A DNA stretch of 64,000 bases, taken from NCBI GenBank assembly GCA_003864495.1, contig ML133493.1, positions 3,045,820 through 3,109,819 on the forward strand, read 5' to 3'. The translations under genes were made by a program, and so were the position numbers. Shown here in pieces: positions 12,351 through 27,454 of the stretch; positions within the stretch are counted from its first letter, which is position 1, and each line of letters starts with the position of its first letter. This DNA is from Nemopilema nomurai (lineage: Eukaryota > Cnidaria > Scyphozoa > Rhizostomeae > Rhizostomatidae). Under the pieces are notes generated by a model, which saw only the letters and a list, made by a program, of their open reading frames with translations, was not told where the DNA came from and did no database searches.

Positions 12351-13385
12351 ACATCTAGCTCTATTAGCCTTAATTTCGCCTACGTTTATTTTACCTTAGC
12401 TCCTCCCTAGCGCTCGTGATTCATTGGGTTGTAAGTGAAAGCATATGATATATCTAACAGTTGATGTATGTATCCAATGTAACTCGGTGAATCTGCATTC
12501 AACAAAAAAGACGCTAACATGCAACGAATAATGCATGGATGGACTTGTACTGATTTCAATTATAAAGAGAGCCCAGATTGCCTTCCCATAAATTTCCGTT
12601 GTTCTTAAATTCTAGTTAAAAAATTTCATCAAGAGTGCACATTACTCTATGAAACAGAGATACAATCTACCTAGTTTAGAAACGAAAGATCACAAAACCT
12701 TTTTGAAGTTAACTCCTTTTTCGGAGTTGGTTTAGCTTTGCTTCTATGCATTACCATGAAGAAAGAAATGTATTCATGAATCACTCTGAAAGTGAATGAT
12801 AAAACAGGACTGGCAAATCCGGGCCGTCCCCCCTCCACTCATCCTTCTGCACAACCCCCCCCCCCCACTTTTGATACAAATCACCGGCCAATACAAATCA
12901 TCAAAAACGTTTTTATGCACTTTTGTCTTTCTTGAAGCGTATTTTCTACGTTTAATGGTGGAGCCTCTTTCTTGGCCCCCCTCCAAGCTTCGGGTTGCTG
13001 GGAACAAAACGATAAATTCCCAATGTATGTCTAAGCTGTTTAAATTCGAGTCGTCTTGAAACAACCAACGTCCAAGCAGCGAGTTCAGTTCAAATATTTA
13101 AAAATGAGTTGGCACCTTCTGATCAAGCCTAGATTTCGCTTTTGATTATGCAGCTGTTTTCTTATAATGTTAATAAGTGTAACTGCGCCTTGTCTTCGAC
13201 CAATGTCGCATGCGTTGGGAAGAAGGATCGACAACAACAACGACAGCATACCAAGCCGGGTGAATTATTTGTCACTAAAAGCAATCGCTTCTGACTCGTG
13301 TGCCTAATTGTTTCCAGATGTACCTTATTTGACTCGTTTACTGTTTATGTCATCATGACAATCCTGCAACGAACCAGTTTGGCTG

Positions 13386-13423
13386 CATGTGACCAGGACA
13401 TGTGACCAGGACATGTGACCAGA
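13386..13423 (+). repeat. Three tandem copies of a 13-base unit
   Basis: The unit is CATGTGACCAGGA, with copies at 13386, 13399 and 13412; the last ends CAGA. The unit contains the E-box-like CATGTG, which may be coincidence. Confidence 0.9.
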
Positions 13424-13918
13424 ATACGCTGATCACTGCGCCGGCCTAAGTTATTTCGATCCGGTTCTTAAAAGATTTGCAACTTTAAGGTTAGAATTGG
13501 TCTGCACTTTTATGTACCACATCGTGCATACCTTTAAAATCAGACTTACATTATATCGCAACCAAACCTTGGACATACATGTCGCACAGGCACTATATAA
13601 TAAGACACAATAGAAAAAATGAGGCATTCCTGAAGATCTACCTACTTGAAATCTTTTGCATTAATGTTGTCTGTGATTCATTTGAAGACAACTGGACTGT
13701 ACCCTCACCGCGCAATTCGGATATGAAGGATAAAGTCAAATAATCAATATTGTAAGAATGACAAATCAGAGTAATGAAGCCCTGATTTCGGGATATGTTG
13801 AGGAAGCTAAAATGCAATTGTAACTCAGCCCCCAGAACACCCTTTCGGTGCTCATACTCGTGAGTTTTTAAATGCATTGGGGGCGTTTCGCACTGTTGAT
13901 GATGGAGAAATCCAGACC

Positions 13919-14338
13919 TCAAGGTTGTGACGTGAGCGAGCTGTTGAAGTCCTGATACGCCAACACCAGGTCATGCTTGGGCATGCGCGGTGCTGGGAAT
14001 AGACAAGTGCCGCCGGCCTCCCAACCAAAACATGTTTGTCTTTGCCGAAGAATGCAGGGCCTAAGAAAATGCTCGAACACAGCAGGATTAAAAGCGGCAG
14101 CGGCGAAGAAGACAAAAAGGTCCTCCAAAAGTCCAGGAACACCTTGTTCAATTATTGAGATCTCAATGTGTGCTGATAATGTATTCCACGAGTTGCCGTC
14201 TACTCCATTGAAAGCAAAACGAGCACTCCCATTGTTTGCCTCGAACTTCATTTGTACGCTAATGAAGATTAGATAACAATTAAGGCCAGCCCGGACAGGT
14301 GTGTTTGCAGTGAAAGTAGCTATTATTGTAGGAAGCAC
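13919..14338 (-). other. Unexplained 139-codon open frame
   Basis: The minus strand is open for 139 codons across a stretch richer in GC than its surroundings. Other frames are also open for about 100 codons over the same DNA. The translation shows no motif I recognise, and I see no clear splice partners. It could be an unannotated exon, a decayed pseudogene or chance. Confidence 0.2.
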
Positions 14339-15544
14339 AGTGACATCAGCATCGTAATGGTAATAAAAATCAACATTATGACGAATTGCCCAAATCGTTA
14401 AAACAACACAACAAAATTCGATGAAACAACTCTGCTCATAATTATTTTCATGGCATTTCCCGGTGTCAAAAACGAAACTCCCATCATATATAACTCAGCG
14501 ATGATTTTAAAACAATAGAGCTGTTATACAGAATTTATAAACATTAGAAATTTTGACTGGTTTTAATAAAGCTCTTTGTTAGATATAGGATAACAACAAA
14601 AGTTTAGTATGATGGGCAGTTTTGACCTGGCAGGGGGGGGGAGGGGCTGATGAGACAGGGTCCCCAGCAGAGTCCCTTGGAGCACAGTTTACATTACTGC
14701 TTGCAAAAATATTTATTAACGTCTATATGACGTATAAACGTCTGGCGTATATCAAACAGGAACATAAATGTACTATTGTTTTTGTTATTATTTTGAATTT
14801 GACTTGCCATCGCAAAAATATTGCCGACCTTCCGCAGTCTATTTTGAAACAAAACAGAAAAATGTTTTGACATTTTAATGTACCTGCGAATCAGTGCACG
14901 TGATAAGCGCTATACAAAGTTGGCTTCCTGGAATTTCCAAAAGTTTCCTCGAAGCTTCTTGCTGCCGTCACGAGATGTTTGGATTTAATTTGAATGTTTC
15001 ATTCTCATCTTTTAAGTGGATGCTTAAAGATTATCTTGTTCTGACATGTTGATAGGTTAAAACATGGCCCTTGGAGCTCCCTGTCAAACTGTCCTGAAAA
15101 GAAGTGAAGTACTGAAGAGGAAAGAATAAAATGATTACTGAAGGATTAGTCCGTCCGTTTAAAATATTGATAATGGATTATTTTACTTCTTGTTCTTTTG
15201 AAATGTTATCACCTCTTTTATCCGTTATTTCTGTCCCGATTTCGTTCTTCCCTCTGCCTGCTACTTTGTATAGGTGAATAAATCAACGTTGAGGCCACTT
15301 CGTTAGAAAAGTTCTTGTAGTAATGCACTTAATGTGTGCAGCATGCCACTGGATGTATGTACCACTGGCAGAAAAGTTATGCACCCCTTCATTGCTTGCT
15401 GTTGAATAATCAGAGAGAACATCAAAGAAATTTCTTTCTTTTCATAATATAAAAAATAACCTAAGTATAAAGTAACATTTGATTAAATTATCAACAAAAA
15501 TATAAATGTTTGTGGTAATTCACTAAAATGCACTAAAATCAACA

Positions 15545-15632
15545 AATCGAGGGGGGCTTATTCGAGGGGGGCTTATTGAAAATTTGTAGTTCTAGGGTGG
15601 GGGCTTAATCGAGGGGGGGGGGCAATTCGAGG
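15545..15632 (+). repeat. G-rich degenerate repeat
   Basis: Repeated variants of TCGAGGGGGGCTTA occur at least three times, followed by GGCAATTCGAGG and TTTACGGTA. This looks like the tail of a dispersed repeat element, but no ends or target duplication could be defined. Confidence 0.6.
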
Positions 15633-18600
15633 ATTTACGGTATATGCTTCTTATCTCCCTCCGACGAGCATCTCCACCCCTTTATCCAGAAATTCGAGGC
15701 AGTTGGGCTATTGAAGCTTTAGAAATGATTCACGGGTCAGTAGAATGTCCCACTGATCAAGAGTTATCCCGCTGAAGTTCGCGCACCTGTCGGACTAATG
15801 AACTCCCTGGTACAGAGGACAAACTCAAGATTAGATAGACATGTTTTTCATGGAAGGCAAGTTTACCTGGCCATGGAAGACATTATTAGAGAGACGCATT
15901 GCAATCCACCGGGTCTTGCTGAACAGGTAAAAAATACAGTCTGACAAATCATTACCAATTCGTTGCGTGTCTAACGTGCCTCTTTGGTAATGTCTCTAGT
16001 CACTTTCGGGGCAGTTATGTGTCAGAGATCTCTCCAACTGCATAGAGGTAGTTTAGTTTGGTGATGAAATGTATTTTCCATCTGTTATTCACTTCATCCT
16101 GTTTCCTTTTCTTTCTCACCATTTAGAAATAAAAGCATTTTCATTTGGATTCAGTTTTTGTTTTCGCTTGTTATTTAGAACTGAAGAAAGGTTATCATCG
16201 CTTGCAACACCGGACGGCTTGCCATCGAAGATTAGTGAGACTTGGTCATTTTCAGTAACTTAATTTGGTCTCTTCATTGTTTGGTGCGATGGACTTTGTC
16301 TCGCATATTCATTATTTACGATCAGAGCACAGGGCTCTGAGGAATGAAAAACTGTTACGGTCAACACACATTTTGCCTTACCAACATGCAATGCCCCCCC
16401 TCTCTAAACCAAATTGTCTACAACAGGGCATTCCCCCCTTTGTTGGTTTTAACACATCTAGGCATTCTCTCTATAGACAAAGCGTCGATCGATTTGATCC
16501 GTAGGTCCCAACTCTGTATAATCTACCTTAGTTATGTTTATATAGGCCAATCATGCTCAAGTCTTTTCTGAAATCAAACGCATGGACCCAAAGAGCCTTT
16601 TAAGGGATTACGACTAACAAACAAAACCCGCGAACACGACAAGGTGGTAGGGTGACATTAATTCCCCAATTTGTTCATATTTGGGATTGGGAGCGATTGA
16701 ATTAACTTAACAAGTAGCTCTCCTAGACACAGAAAAAAGCGTATGCAAATAGCTAAAGTGAATGGCCCTTGCATCGCTAAGCTACCCAAGCTACAGCTAA
16801 GAGGCTTGGTTAGCCCGTTGTGGTTAAACACAGTCAGTGCGTTGTAGTTGAACACAGCAGTGCGTTGTATTGAATGTTGAAATCTTGTATCAGATTGTTT
16901 CAGACTAGCAAGCCTTGGTCAAGTTATTGCTAGAAATCATTAGACTCTTCCAGAAAAAACGCGTCCAGTTGCTTATGTAAAAACCAATCTGGAGTGCTTC
17001 GCAGTATTCGCAGTATTATGATCTTCCTGTTATGATCTGTAATTCATTCTTTTGATAACAGCATCATTCATAGCAAAAATTGCTCATAACAGAAGCGTTT
17101 AATTATTCATGTACTGAGACATAGTTTGTTTTGAGAAATTTTACTGACGCCGAATGCTTACAAAGAGGTGATGTAAGCCTACTGCTGAGGCAGAGTTTCA
17201 TTCATTAGACTTGAGAGCTTGCTAACTTTTGGCAGTCAAAGCCCCAATCAACACGGCGAACGAAAGACTATAAGCCAACGTACTGCTTATAAAGCCAGCA
17301 AGTTTTACAGTTTAAATTTGGGGATGCAACCGTGGTGACATTTACGTGGAATTGCATTGTTGATTCTGCAGCAAATGGTTAGGCGGCTTTAGGGAGACAC
17401 GAAGGATTACTTACAGGAGCTGCTAACTCAAAGCGCACCTCATCTCGAAAACGAACTACCCTTATTTAAAATTGTGCACTGGATTTATCGCCACGCTCAC
17501 ATTCTGAAGGGCCAAGTCCGTTGCGTGCATTCACTTAATGCTAAATTTCTTTCTTTTCTGTCAGAAACGGCCTTGAGAAGCCATTGGACCAGGTTAATGA
17601 AACAAACTAGCTTTAGATGATCTCAAGCAAAGATATTCTGACAAGAGTAGTTCCTGAAAGCGCTTTTTTTTTGTTTTTTCTGTCATAGCTTGGAAATTGT
17701 AACTTTATCGTGGTAACTTTAAGTAAAATAAATTAGTAAATACGCAAGTGAAGTTGCAGTATGTATGAACTACACATTGTGTATCCACATGGTGCAATAC
17801 CTTACCGCTGCAATTTTGTTGTCCGGTGGTTTGTTGTGATCCGCACGCGGGTACGTGTCCGTCAACTGTGTCCGGGTTGTTTTGACAGTTTCAAATCCGA
17901 TGGAATCATTCTGGGATATTCGCAGGTCGCCACTGAGCAAGATGTTTGAGGTTGAACTCAATCGCGCAGGTTGCCAAATTACTGCTGAACAATCACATGT
18001 TACTGACTTTGCCGAGAACCAAGCATGGACTAAGAATATGTTAAAACACCCAGATGCCAAGGGTTCCAAAAGACGGAAAGGATTCAAAATTGGATCATTG
18101 ACATAACGCCGGCAATCGAAACTTTTATTAAGGCTTATCCTGGCCGAATCATTAGAATAAGGGTGATTTTTAATGATGTAGTAAAAGCAAAATAAACACG
18201 ATGAAGAATGTTTCTTAATCATATCAATAAGCCAGCGATCAATGCCCCCCCCCCCCTGATATAACCATTATACTGACTGACTGAGTTAATATGCAAAAGT
18301 ATTTCGTCGAATATACTTATCATTACGGGGGCCAAGGCAAAGGCTCTTCAGGCCGACTATTGGGTAGATGAGTGATCTTCGCTTCTTCTTCTTTGTCAAT
18401 TGAAATTCTCCCAACGTCAGACTTCGGTGTTCTCCAACGTCCCCCTACAATCAAGTCTTCGTATGCGTTTCCATCATGGTGAAGGTTTCTTCAAAGTGTC
18501 TTCGGCATTCTTACATCAACCTTTCGCCGGTCTGTGTCGTTGCTATTTCTTTTGAGTATGAAATCATTTATACATCTAATCCCCCTTTTGGGAAGATATC

Positions 18601-21600
18601 CGCTAAACATGTTGGTAGTCACAACATTCTCAGCCAAAGTCCTGACATTTCTCTTGTTAGAAAGATTCCACCGACTGCTTAGGGCTGCTTACTGTAAAGA
18701 TATCTGCAATAGACAATCACAACAAAGATCGGTGCCCCTTGACAACACCTGTCCCTATTCTTAGCAAATAAACTTCTCAATGCTCTCTCATAATGCACCG
18801 TGCGATAGCCAGGCTTGCTGGCTCTGATATCAGCCCGCAAATGAAACTTCGTCTACAGAAGTACCCGGCAGAAAGGCTAATGAGCCATTTTGAGCTTCTA
18901 AAAACTGATTTTCAAAGCAGTTACCGATAAACTAGACCAAATTACCTGCCCTAAAACCTATAATTGTTGTGGAGGAAGAGGGGAGATGGAGAACGGGAAA
19001 TAAGAAAGACTACTTTTATCGGTCATCTACGAACGTTCCCAAACCTCATAACTTGCAAACGGTTTTCCTGTCGGCCAGATGTCTCCGAAAGGTCAAAATT
19101 ATTAGCGTCCATTTAAGATCATGATGTGAGATGTGAGAGATTTTATTATGGTACAACCCTTTACAACAGTCCCTACCCGAAGCATCGCAACCCACCCGAA
19201 CTACACGCGAAATAAGATATTCGTGGTTGTTGACGTTGCTGCATTGCAATGGCAACGAACACAAAATCCAAAGGGTTCCTTTACTAACCTAACAGCACGA
19301 AGTTCAGACTAGAATCTTTTTATAGCACCACAGAGGTTTGATTTCTTAAAAGATAAGCTCAAGGCTAGAACATGCTTAGCTTCAGATGAAAAATTAAAAA
19401 AGGAAACAATTTCGCATTTTTAAATTCGAATTTGAGTATCCTTGCACACGAGATGATGCGTCAGGCAGGAAACATTGCTCAACAAGTTGTTGCGACTGTT
19501 ACCAGATTTTATTGGGATTGCATAACGTTATGACTTTCTTCACAAGCACTTATCTACTGTACCGACTTTCTCTTGACAACAAACTTTGATGAGTAAATCT
19601 ATAAGCACTAGCAGACATTGCTTAATTTTTTTAGCTCTACCCAGGAAAACGTCTTAGAAACTACATACAGAATGTAACTTCTCAAATATTTGTAAAAATC
19701 ACTCTTGAAATTAGAACAATCTTAATTAAATTTCAACCTAAAATCATAAAAAAGTTAAAAGCATCGAGGATTGGCAAAATCTATTTGGTTCTTTTAAAAA
19801 AGTGTAGTTCGTAGCTATTAGCTGAAACAAGACATAGCCTTGCATAGATCCTTCTATGGCAGGGAAATTTCCAAAAACCACAGAGCACTAAAATGTTATT
19901 TAAAGTGAAGCACAATTATAAAGAGATTTCTAAGTGTGCTTAAAGGGCTCTAGAATTCTAGAAAGGGTATTATATATAGGCATCCCCATCCTAAATATAC
20001 AATTAGTGGCACCGCTAAACAGTTCTATGTTTTGTCTAAGGTGTCTACCCATTATGAAGCTGACGTCACAATACGATGTTTGCATCGATGGTTTTCTGAG
20101 GGTAAGCAATTTCAAGAATGCTCAACGAGTCATGGTGGCCTTATAAAACTGCAAATGTGAAGGACACAGTGGTAAAAGTTGCGGCAGTTCTACTGCCTGC
20201 ACGTCGACTAGAGTTTTATCTTCCTGGAAAAAAGTGGTTAACCCTTGTCGAATTCGTTATAATACTGGACGTAACTGAATATTTCCCGATTGTTAAAATG
20301 AGTGTAATTGGAGCATTGTTATTCGTGGCCCACAAAACCAAAGAGCCAAAGGGGGCATAGGCTGTTGGGCTGGTTAATGAAATGCCCCACGTTCTTACTT
20401 GCAACTGTTTCTATGCAACGGATCCCAACTTTAACGTTTTCCGACTTCCAAAAAATTCTACTAGAGTTCCAGATTATTTACATCAGTGATAGCCAGGATA
20501 GTGCCACACTGGTAAGCATATTTAAGGCAAAGTCCAGACCCCTTCCAACTCAAAAACGTCATACAGAGTCTGATCTTAACGGCTTTTCCTTATTGTCAAT
20601 GTCCTTCGCACTCTAAATAATTGTTTTTGTTTCTTAAGCAAAAGATTTCCTTACAATAAATGTTGCTTGTAGGGCTTGGACAACCTTTTCTGGACCAGTG
20701 ACGCATTTACCCATGGGTCCCCTTAAGATTTGGCCCAGGGCCCCGGCAGTCGTAAATGCAGCCCTGTCCTGGATTATAGACTAGATCCTGCTGCTCCCAT
20801 TTGAAGTATCTTACTTTTCTCCAATTTAAGTCATCATGTTGGGTTTGTAAAGAAAGAGATATTGAAGAGTAATTGAAATTGAAAACTGATGTAACACGTT
20901 AAAATAAACGGCCCAACATAATGTAAGGGAAATTGACATTCATTGCGCAAAAGTGTATTGCTCATTCATAGGCCAAAGGCGGGATTATTGTATAACGCAA
21001 TAGTTCCTTTCGATTTATGAAGCAAAAATAGGCCATGTCTTGACAACACCTTAGCCACCCCCTATGTCACATAAAATAGAGACTAGCATTGTAGGAGGAA
21101 AATCTAGCATTATCATAAAACCTTGTCAAATAATCTAAGAACTAATAAATACATTCAATCTAATCATCGGTATGAACAGCTAAAGTTGTTTTTCTGATTT
21201 TCACTTCAGACTCCAATAACATTGTCCTCGATCGCTCCAGATTTGGCAAATTACTGAACGGGTCTTCAAACTCCCTGCTCAGACCATCCAAAATTGATGT
21301 CGTCGCTCATGCTTTTCCCACGTAAGGTAATGGGTATTCAAAGCAACGGCTTCTAGAATCGAGTTATTTCAAGTTATTACATCAGCATAGTCGCTTTCCA
21401 AATCTTGTTTCGCTTCCAAAATATTGAACACTTGTGGACATTCCCTTTATTTTTAGTTCCTAGCCCCCAATTATTCACATGCGCATGCGTTCGTGTTTTG
21501 AATGCGCAGGAAATTTTTACCATTCGACTGTGTAGAAGAAAGTATGGCGGAACAATTTTCAAATTGAAGTAAATACTGGGAATTGACAGATTAATTCACA

Positions 21601-24600
21601 TCAAGATGTAAGAAACATCTTCTCCTCTGAGACCTGGTCCTGTTATGGACATCAGCAGTCAGCTAGTGGGTAGAACCACTTTAGAAACGATCGTGGAACA
21701 CTAAACTTTTGGACGAAAGCTGGCCAGCTTCGCTTCAGTTTCCTCGAATGTCGTTCGTGTCTCTTCTCCAGTCTTCACACTAGGGACCTAAAACATCATT
21801 TAGAGGAAAGGAAATACGAACTTTGGGAAGAGAAAGTTCAGAGAAGACAGATATGTTATCAAATAAGAGGTATGCTTGAATATCCTGTGCGATTTTGTTT
21901 GCTTGTGCTTTGGGGGAAACTCTCGTGAACATAAGAAAGACATTATTGTTCGTTTTTGTTCACAAATCAATGCCATACGTATCGCGGAGGTGACGGAGAT
22001 TCATTACTTTTAAGAAAGTTGTTTAGCTTTTCTTTAAACAGTTAATATCTTTATCCAAAGTATGATTAAATCGTCACTAAAAGCTGGTTTGATGGCCAGT
22101 ATAAATAGGAACCAAACGATTGCTTTCTCGTTGGTGGACACGAAAAGTCTTGTTCCGAAGATATCGCGAAAAAGTGAAATGAGTAATACTCCAGTTAACT
22201 AAATTGTGGCTTATAAAACCCTTATATCTTTTAGTAATAAGCAGCTCAATAAGGCGTACTCAGATTGGCGTGATTATCGATTCGCCATGCCTTACTTTGC
22301 GTTATTTTGTATCCCCTGCTTCGCCTCTCGGCGAGAAACATGGCATCCAACAAGAAACAGAAGAGTGGTTTCACGGAATTGATTGCCAAAAATGGGAGCG
22401 ATTAACTCGATCAATTTGTCTAGCCATATCTCGCTGCTGTTGAATCAGCCAAAGCTGCAAATAACTCCAGCGAGTGATTACACAATGTTCACGAAAACCT
22501 TTTCATAAATATCTGCGAAAAGCGATAATTTCCTAATGAATATCTTTATTTTTTTTCTTAAGTGTGCCTTTTCGCCAGGCGATTGCAGATCCACCATATC
22601 CGTGGTTTTACTGTGAACTGTTTTAATATTAAAATGAGCACCGCTGAAACTTTATTGAAGTAAACTTGCTTATTGTATTTTTGACCGAATTTGGTAGACG
22701 GATTGGGAAGGAGGACTCATTCTTGATTATCATCGAATGGTTGAGCTAATATGTTTCAAATCTCTCAACTGTCGCGAAATCAAACAGGGAGCCATTTTGA
22801 TTTGTTTCTTTCAACTTTCTGTAGATTTAGAGGATTCATAAAACTTCTGAAAAAAGATAGCTTCTAGCATGGCTTGTTTGTTTTTGTAAAAAAACAGCTT
22901 TTAATTTGACCTGCAAAAGCAAAACATTAAGCCTTTAAAGAATGAAATTATTTATATGATTTGTTTTAGCAAAGAGGATTTCGTTGCAAGTTAAGCAACA
23001 TTTGTGCTTAAACTTAAGAATGTTATCATAGATAATCAGTGATATATTTATGAAGATATAAGAGGGAACTTGTGTCTTCAGTTCGGTGTTACAAAATCTA
23101 CAATAAAAACTTTAATGCAACATGTTAGCCATTTGTAGACTGCTGTCTGAAAAAAAACAATGTTTTTTTTTTAATTTTCCTCCATATCTAATATTTATCA
23201 ATGCACAACAATCTTCAGAGTCTTTTGACCCCCAGACTGGTACCAGCTTCAAATACTTTGATGTTTCACCTTTTCTGTAAGTTTCCTTTAGGCATCTTAT
23301 GCATTTCAGAAATCAATAGAATCATTACATTTCAAATGAAGAAGAGTCTAATTTCCTTTTTACTGTTACAAATGTGTAAGTTTCAAGAGACTCAGGGGCA
23401 CCAACAACTGGGTTTTAGTTTACATTAAAAAACCTCACCATGGTCATATTTTGTCAAACATGCAATTATCTTGTTAGTATGTGGTTGTCTTTTTGACCTG
23501 CATTTGAAGAGCTCATTGAAGTATTTGATGACTCCATTTCCCTTACATTTTGGTCCCAAAGAATCTATTCTTATAAATCCTTGTATTATATGTAAATTTC
23601 TTTATACTCAAACTCAATTTGTCTATCTGTCTTGCCATAACACATTTTTCAAAATCTTTGCTGAACTTGTTGAGCAATATTCTAATCAAATGGTTGTCAC
23701 CATATAGTTATTTACAGTGTACAGAGTAGCTTTACATGTGGAATGAAAAGAAAGGAATTTGAGCTTCGTGAATTAAATCAAAGTGAGGCATGTTTACTTT
23801 ATTGCATGCAAAAAATAATTAGATGTCAAGTCAAACCAACTTGTTTTCAGTTAATTCTTGAGTTATAAATTTAGAAGAGAATGTTGAAATGAAGTATTTT
23901 AATTGAAAATGCTCTTATTTGTTGTTGATTTTTTTGCATTTATTAATAATCATACACATATAGAAAATGCATCTCTGGATGGTTTCCTTATGTTGAGATG
24001 GCAAGTTTGGTTTTTTTTTTGTTTATATATTTTTGTTTAAACAGGGTCCGATTTATAGATATGTAAATACATGTATATTGTAGAAGAAGAAGAAGAGATT
24101 GCATTTCGTATCTTTAAAAGCCTGTTTTATGACTTCTGATAAAAAGTATCGTGAAGCAGGCTTGCAGGGAAATAAAATGTAGTCTGTCTCTTCCCCCTCT
24201 GCAATCTACATACATGTATCTATGTACCGATAAATGTGGGCCTGTTTAAAATACAGATCCCTCTCCATGCAAACATAATATCAATCAATCATTGTATGAT
24301 TGAAAAACCACAGCACAGACTTCATAAAGATGTAGATATGCTTCTAGGCTTTATGCTATTTATATGCTTTTATACATTTGCATATGCACTCCAATCATAT
24401 TGGTCTCACATCAATAAGTAGCCTTGATATAAAGCTCTCCCATGGAGTTGGATTGCATGCAAAAGTTGAAATGTTTGAGATATGGAACAGCATAAGATTT
24501 ATGCAAATGTAAGTGAAAAATTTGACACTATTGTGTTTCAAGGAAAAACTTGAGGCAAAATTAGATGGAGAACATTTGTACAAGAAAATAGATTTGATTA

Positions 24601-27428
24601 AGCTAAAAGCTGGAAGGATGGTTTTTAAGCAATGTGTGAGCAAATTCATTTGCTTTTTATCAATATCAACTTGCTCTTTTTTACCAACTTAGGTGCATAT
24701 GTGAATCAATCAGCAAAATGGAAAAATTTAGGGTTACCACTATTCTTGTATGCATTCCTTGTAGGCAAACATCTCCAAACATTGTTGGAAATTATAGGAA
24801 TAAGATTCTAAGATATTTAATGCTTTACTCATTGATAACGAACCCATGAATAGCACTGACCATTGTCTTTTTATATATATATTCAAGTGCTAAAGATATC
24901 AGGATAGTATATTGTTGATCGATGTTTTATAATCAACCTAAGTTTTTGTTTTTCTGTAATCTTAATTGATGCACTTTGCCAAACTTGTTTACGTTGTATA
25001 GTGGGTTTACCTGTTTTTGGGTTGCACACATTTGTGATATTATTAGGCCTTAGTAATAGAATGAAGAACAAATTACTGTTTATAGTAGATGATAATGTAA
25101 TTTATTGTTAATAATTGGCATAGGGGAAGGGGCCTTGCAAGTGGTTGGTACTAGAGATGGTGCGTTGCGAGCTGTAGACACAAGAGAGGGGGAGGGTGTT
25201 CACAGTCAGGATCCTAAGATAAAACATTCATGTTTTATAAATAGAAGAAGGAAATAATGATGTTGATATCAGGAGTGATGTCACAAATTATTTTCACTAC
25301 TGTCTACCAAGTGTTCAACAATAATTTTGTTGTTTTGAATAGAATTAAAACTTTATTGTGCCTAATACACAGTTTCAAAAACATGTTAATGGAAAAATTA
25401 TTTTCTGACGTTTTATGCATTTTACTCAAAGCATCCATGTGAGAACTTTGCTTTGGAGGCTACTTATTTTGACAAATCTCTGTTTTCCCACAAAATGCAT
25501 AGATGGTTATAAAGATTTATATATGCCTAAAATGGTGTTTTGCCAGGCCAGCTCATCCCGATCATAATTCAATACTTCTTCCTTGAAAGGCAATTGGTTG
25601 GTTTGGCTAAGTATTATGTTTGTTAAAGCCTTCATAATTTTGTTTATTTGTGTAATTTTAAAACATAATTGTTATTGTTAAGTTTGTATGTGGGCAACCA
25701 ATTGACTTTAGCTAATTTGTTTAGTATTTCTTTAATATGGTATTTCTAACAGCTCATTCAAGGATGAGGCTCCATGCTTTAAATTGCAGTTGCTGCTAAT
25801 ATATGATAAATATGACTTTGTATTTTCTGGCTCTAAGTGCTTTAAGGTATTATGTCATTCTTTAAGCACATATTAGTATAACTATATGAAAGACTGGCTA
25901 GATATTTGGATAGCAATATTGATTGTGATGTTGAAGGCTTCCCTTAAATTTTCTTTTATCGACACTTTCTCCATCCTTGACATCTTGTTTAATCCCCCCA
26001 TTGTTTTGGTCACAATTTCTGACAAAAATGATGCACGTTGAACTGTATGCTACTTTCTGTTCACGTTTGATTTCCATATTTCAAAACAAGGCCTCCAGTT
26101 TATTGTTTCACTGAATATTTTCTATAGAAGGGGTACAACCCCAAGCCCTTCTACCCCCACCAGTAATTTTCATGTTTTTCAAACACCTCTGCATCCTACC
26201 AAAAATGCTTGCGGTTTCTCCTCGATGACAAAAACATGGGCATGTCAGAATTAGTTTTGTTCACTGTTTTATGATGAACAATTAGGGCTTGCTCATTTTC
26301 TATATGCGAGCGTCCTACTTACATTATGCGTGTTTCGAGATAGGACAACTTGCACGCCTTTGGGCTGTTCTTTATTGAAGATTGGTATCCGTGCTACACG
26401 ACAATCACGGCAAAAGAAAAAGCCTTTCGAAAATTAGCTGCGATAGTTCTTGTCAGTGCTCGCGATAAAAGACGACACAAGACGCAGCAGATGTTTAGCA
26501 TTGCAGGGGTTTTCGTTGAACGCCACTCCAGACTTTTAAATAAGGTCTGTAGACAATTTCAGGCATAAGCCGCAGACGGACTCTCTGCGGTTTTGTCTAA
26601 ATAATCCTCAGAGCCATGGGCGGATGGATGGGAATCTGTCTCAGGATTTTGTCTTCCAAGGGCCTTCAAATCGCAATTTTCGGGTTAAGTTGCCGAGTTT
26701 GTTTCCCGGCGATAGCCAAATTTGGCGTCAGCATTTCAATTAGATCTACTAGATGACTCGGTAATCCCTTTTCCCCTCTGTAGCATTAGCTGTCTAGGCT
26801 TAGGGGCAAACCCCAATTAAATTGGCAACTGATGCCTGCCTGTTTAAAAGAATTAACTCTCAAATCACTCAAACATCTGTCTAGAGCCTACTTGATTATT
26901 TGGAAGCAATTGGACATATGCTCTCTTTTTAGTTTTCTAATAGTTTTCAAATGCATTTTTTGTTGTCATTATTATGACCTGTCTGAAATAGTGCTCTTCC
27001 ATATCCATTTTTGGCGTCCATCTCGCACCTGTTTTCCACCATCAGCAGATATCAAGCTCTTTGTATAAACGTATTTAAGCTTTCACCATAAAGAAATGCA
27101 AACAATGGCCTCCTGTATTCATTATAACTCATAGATACTTCTTTACCTTTTATTACTCAGTTCTAAGTTAATCTTTATTTTTGCTAGGAACATTCATTTA
27201 AATTAACTGGGGTTGCGCGGCTGCATCTTAAGATAGGCAGTCTCGTTTGCAGTCAGACGTGGCTTGAATGGGCGGTTGTACCTGAAATATCATGTGCCCG
27301 AAGCATTCGGCTGTTTATTAGGCTGTTTTTAATGGGCTGGTTACGAGTAAAAATTCGGTTGGCTTGAATCTTGAAAGGACGTGCACTGGATGCGTATGGG
27401 CCCAGTGAGTTTTAAGGCCGTGATAAAC

Positions 27429-27454
27429 ATGTTGCTTCATGCTGCCGTGTTATC
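27429..27454 (+). CDS. AFF: Candidate first coding exon of AFF
   Basis: An ATG followed by eight codons (MLLHAAVL plus two bases) ends at a perfect GTGAGT donor in phase 2, the phase required by the next exon. It would leave a 152-base intron. AFF1 also has only about ten residues before the DDR motif. A more distant first exon cannot be excluded. Confidence 0.4.

Larger units (their letters stand above)
10944..27428. other. Long stretch without a supported gene
   Basis: AT-rich DNA between the two genes. It holds the 3' flank of the carbonic anhydrase gene, small tandem repeats listed separately, homopolymer runs (for example C runs near 12857 and 18246), and scattered open frames under 155 codons with no recognised homology. 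The AFF promoter and noncoding 5' exons probably lie toward the right end. No tRNA or rRNA gene was recognised. Confidence 0.6.

Noticed and set aside
22338..22403. ATG with good context (MASNKKQKSG) as the first AFF exon
   Set aside because: Its possible donors end in phase 1, but the next AFF exon needs phase 2; the frame stops after 21 codons.
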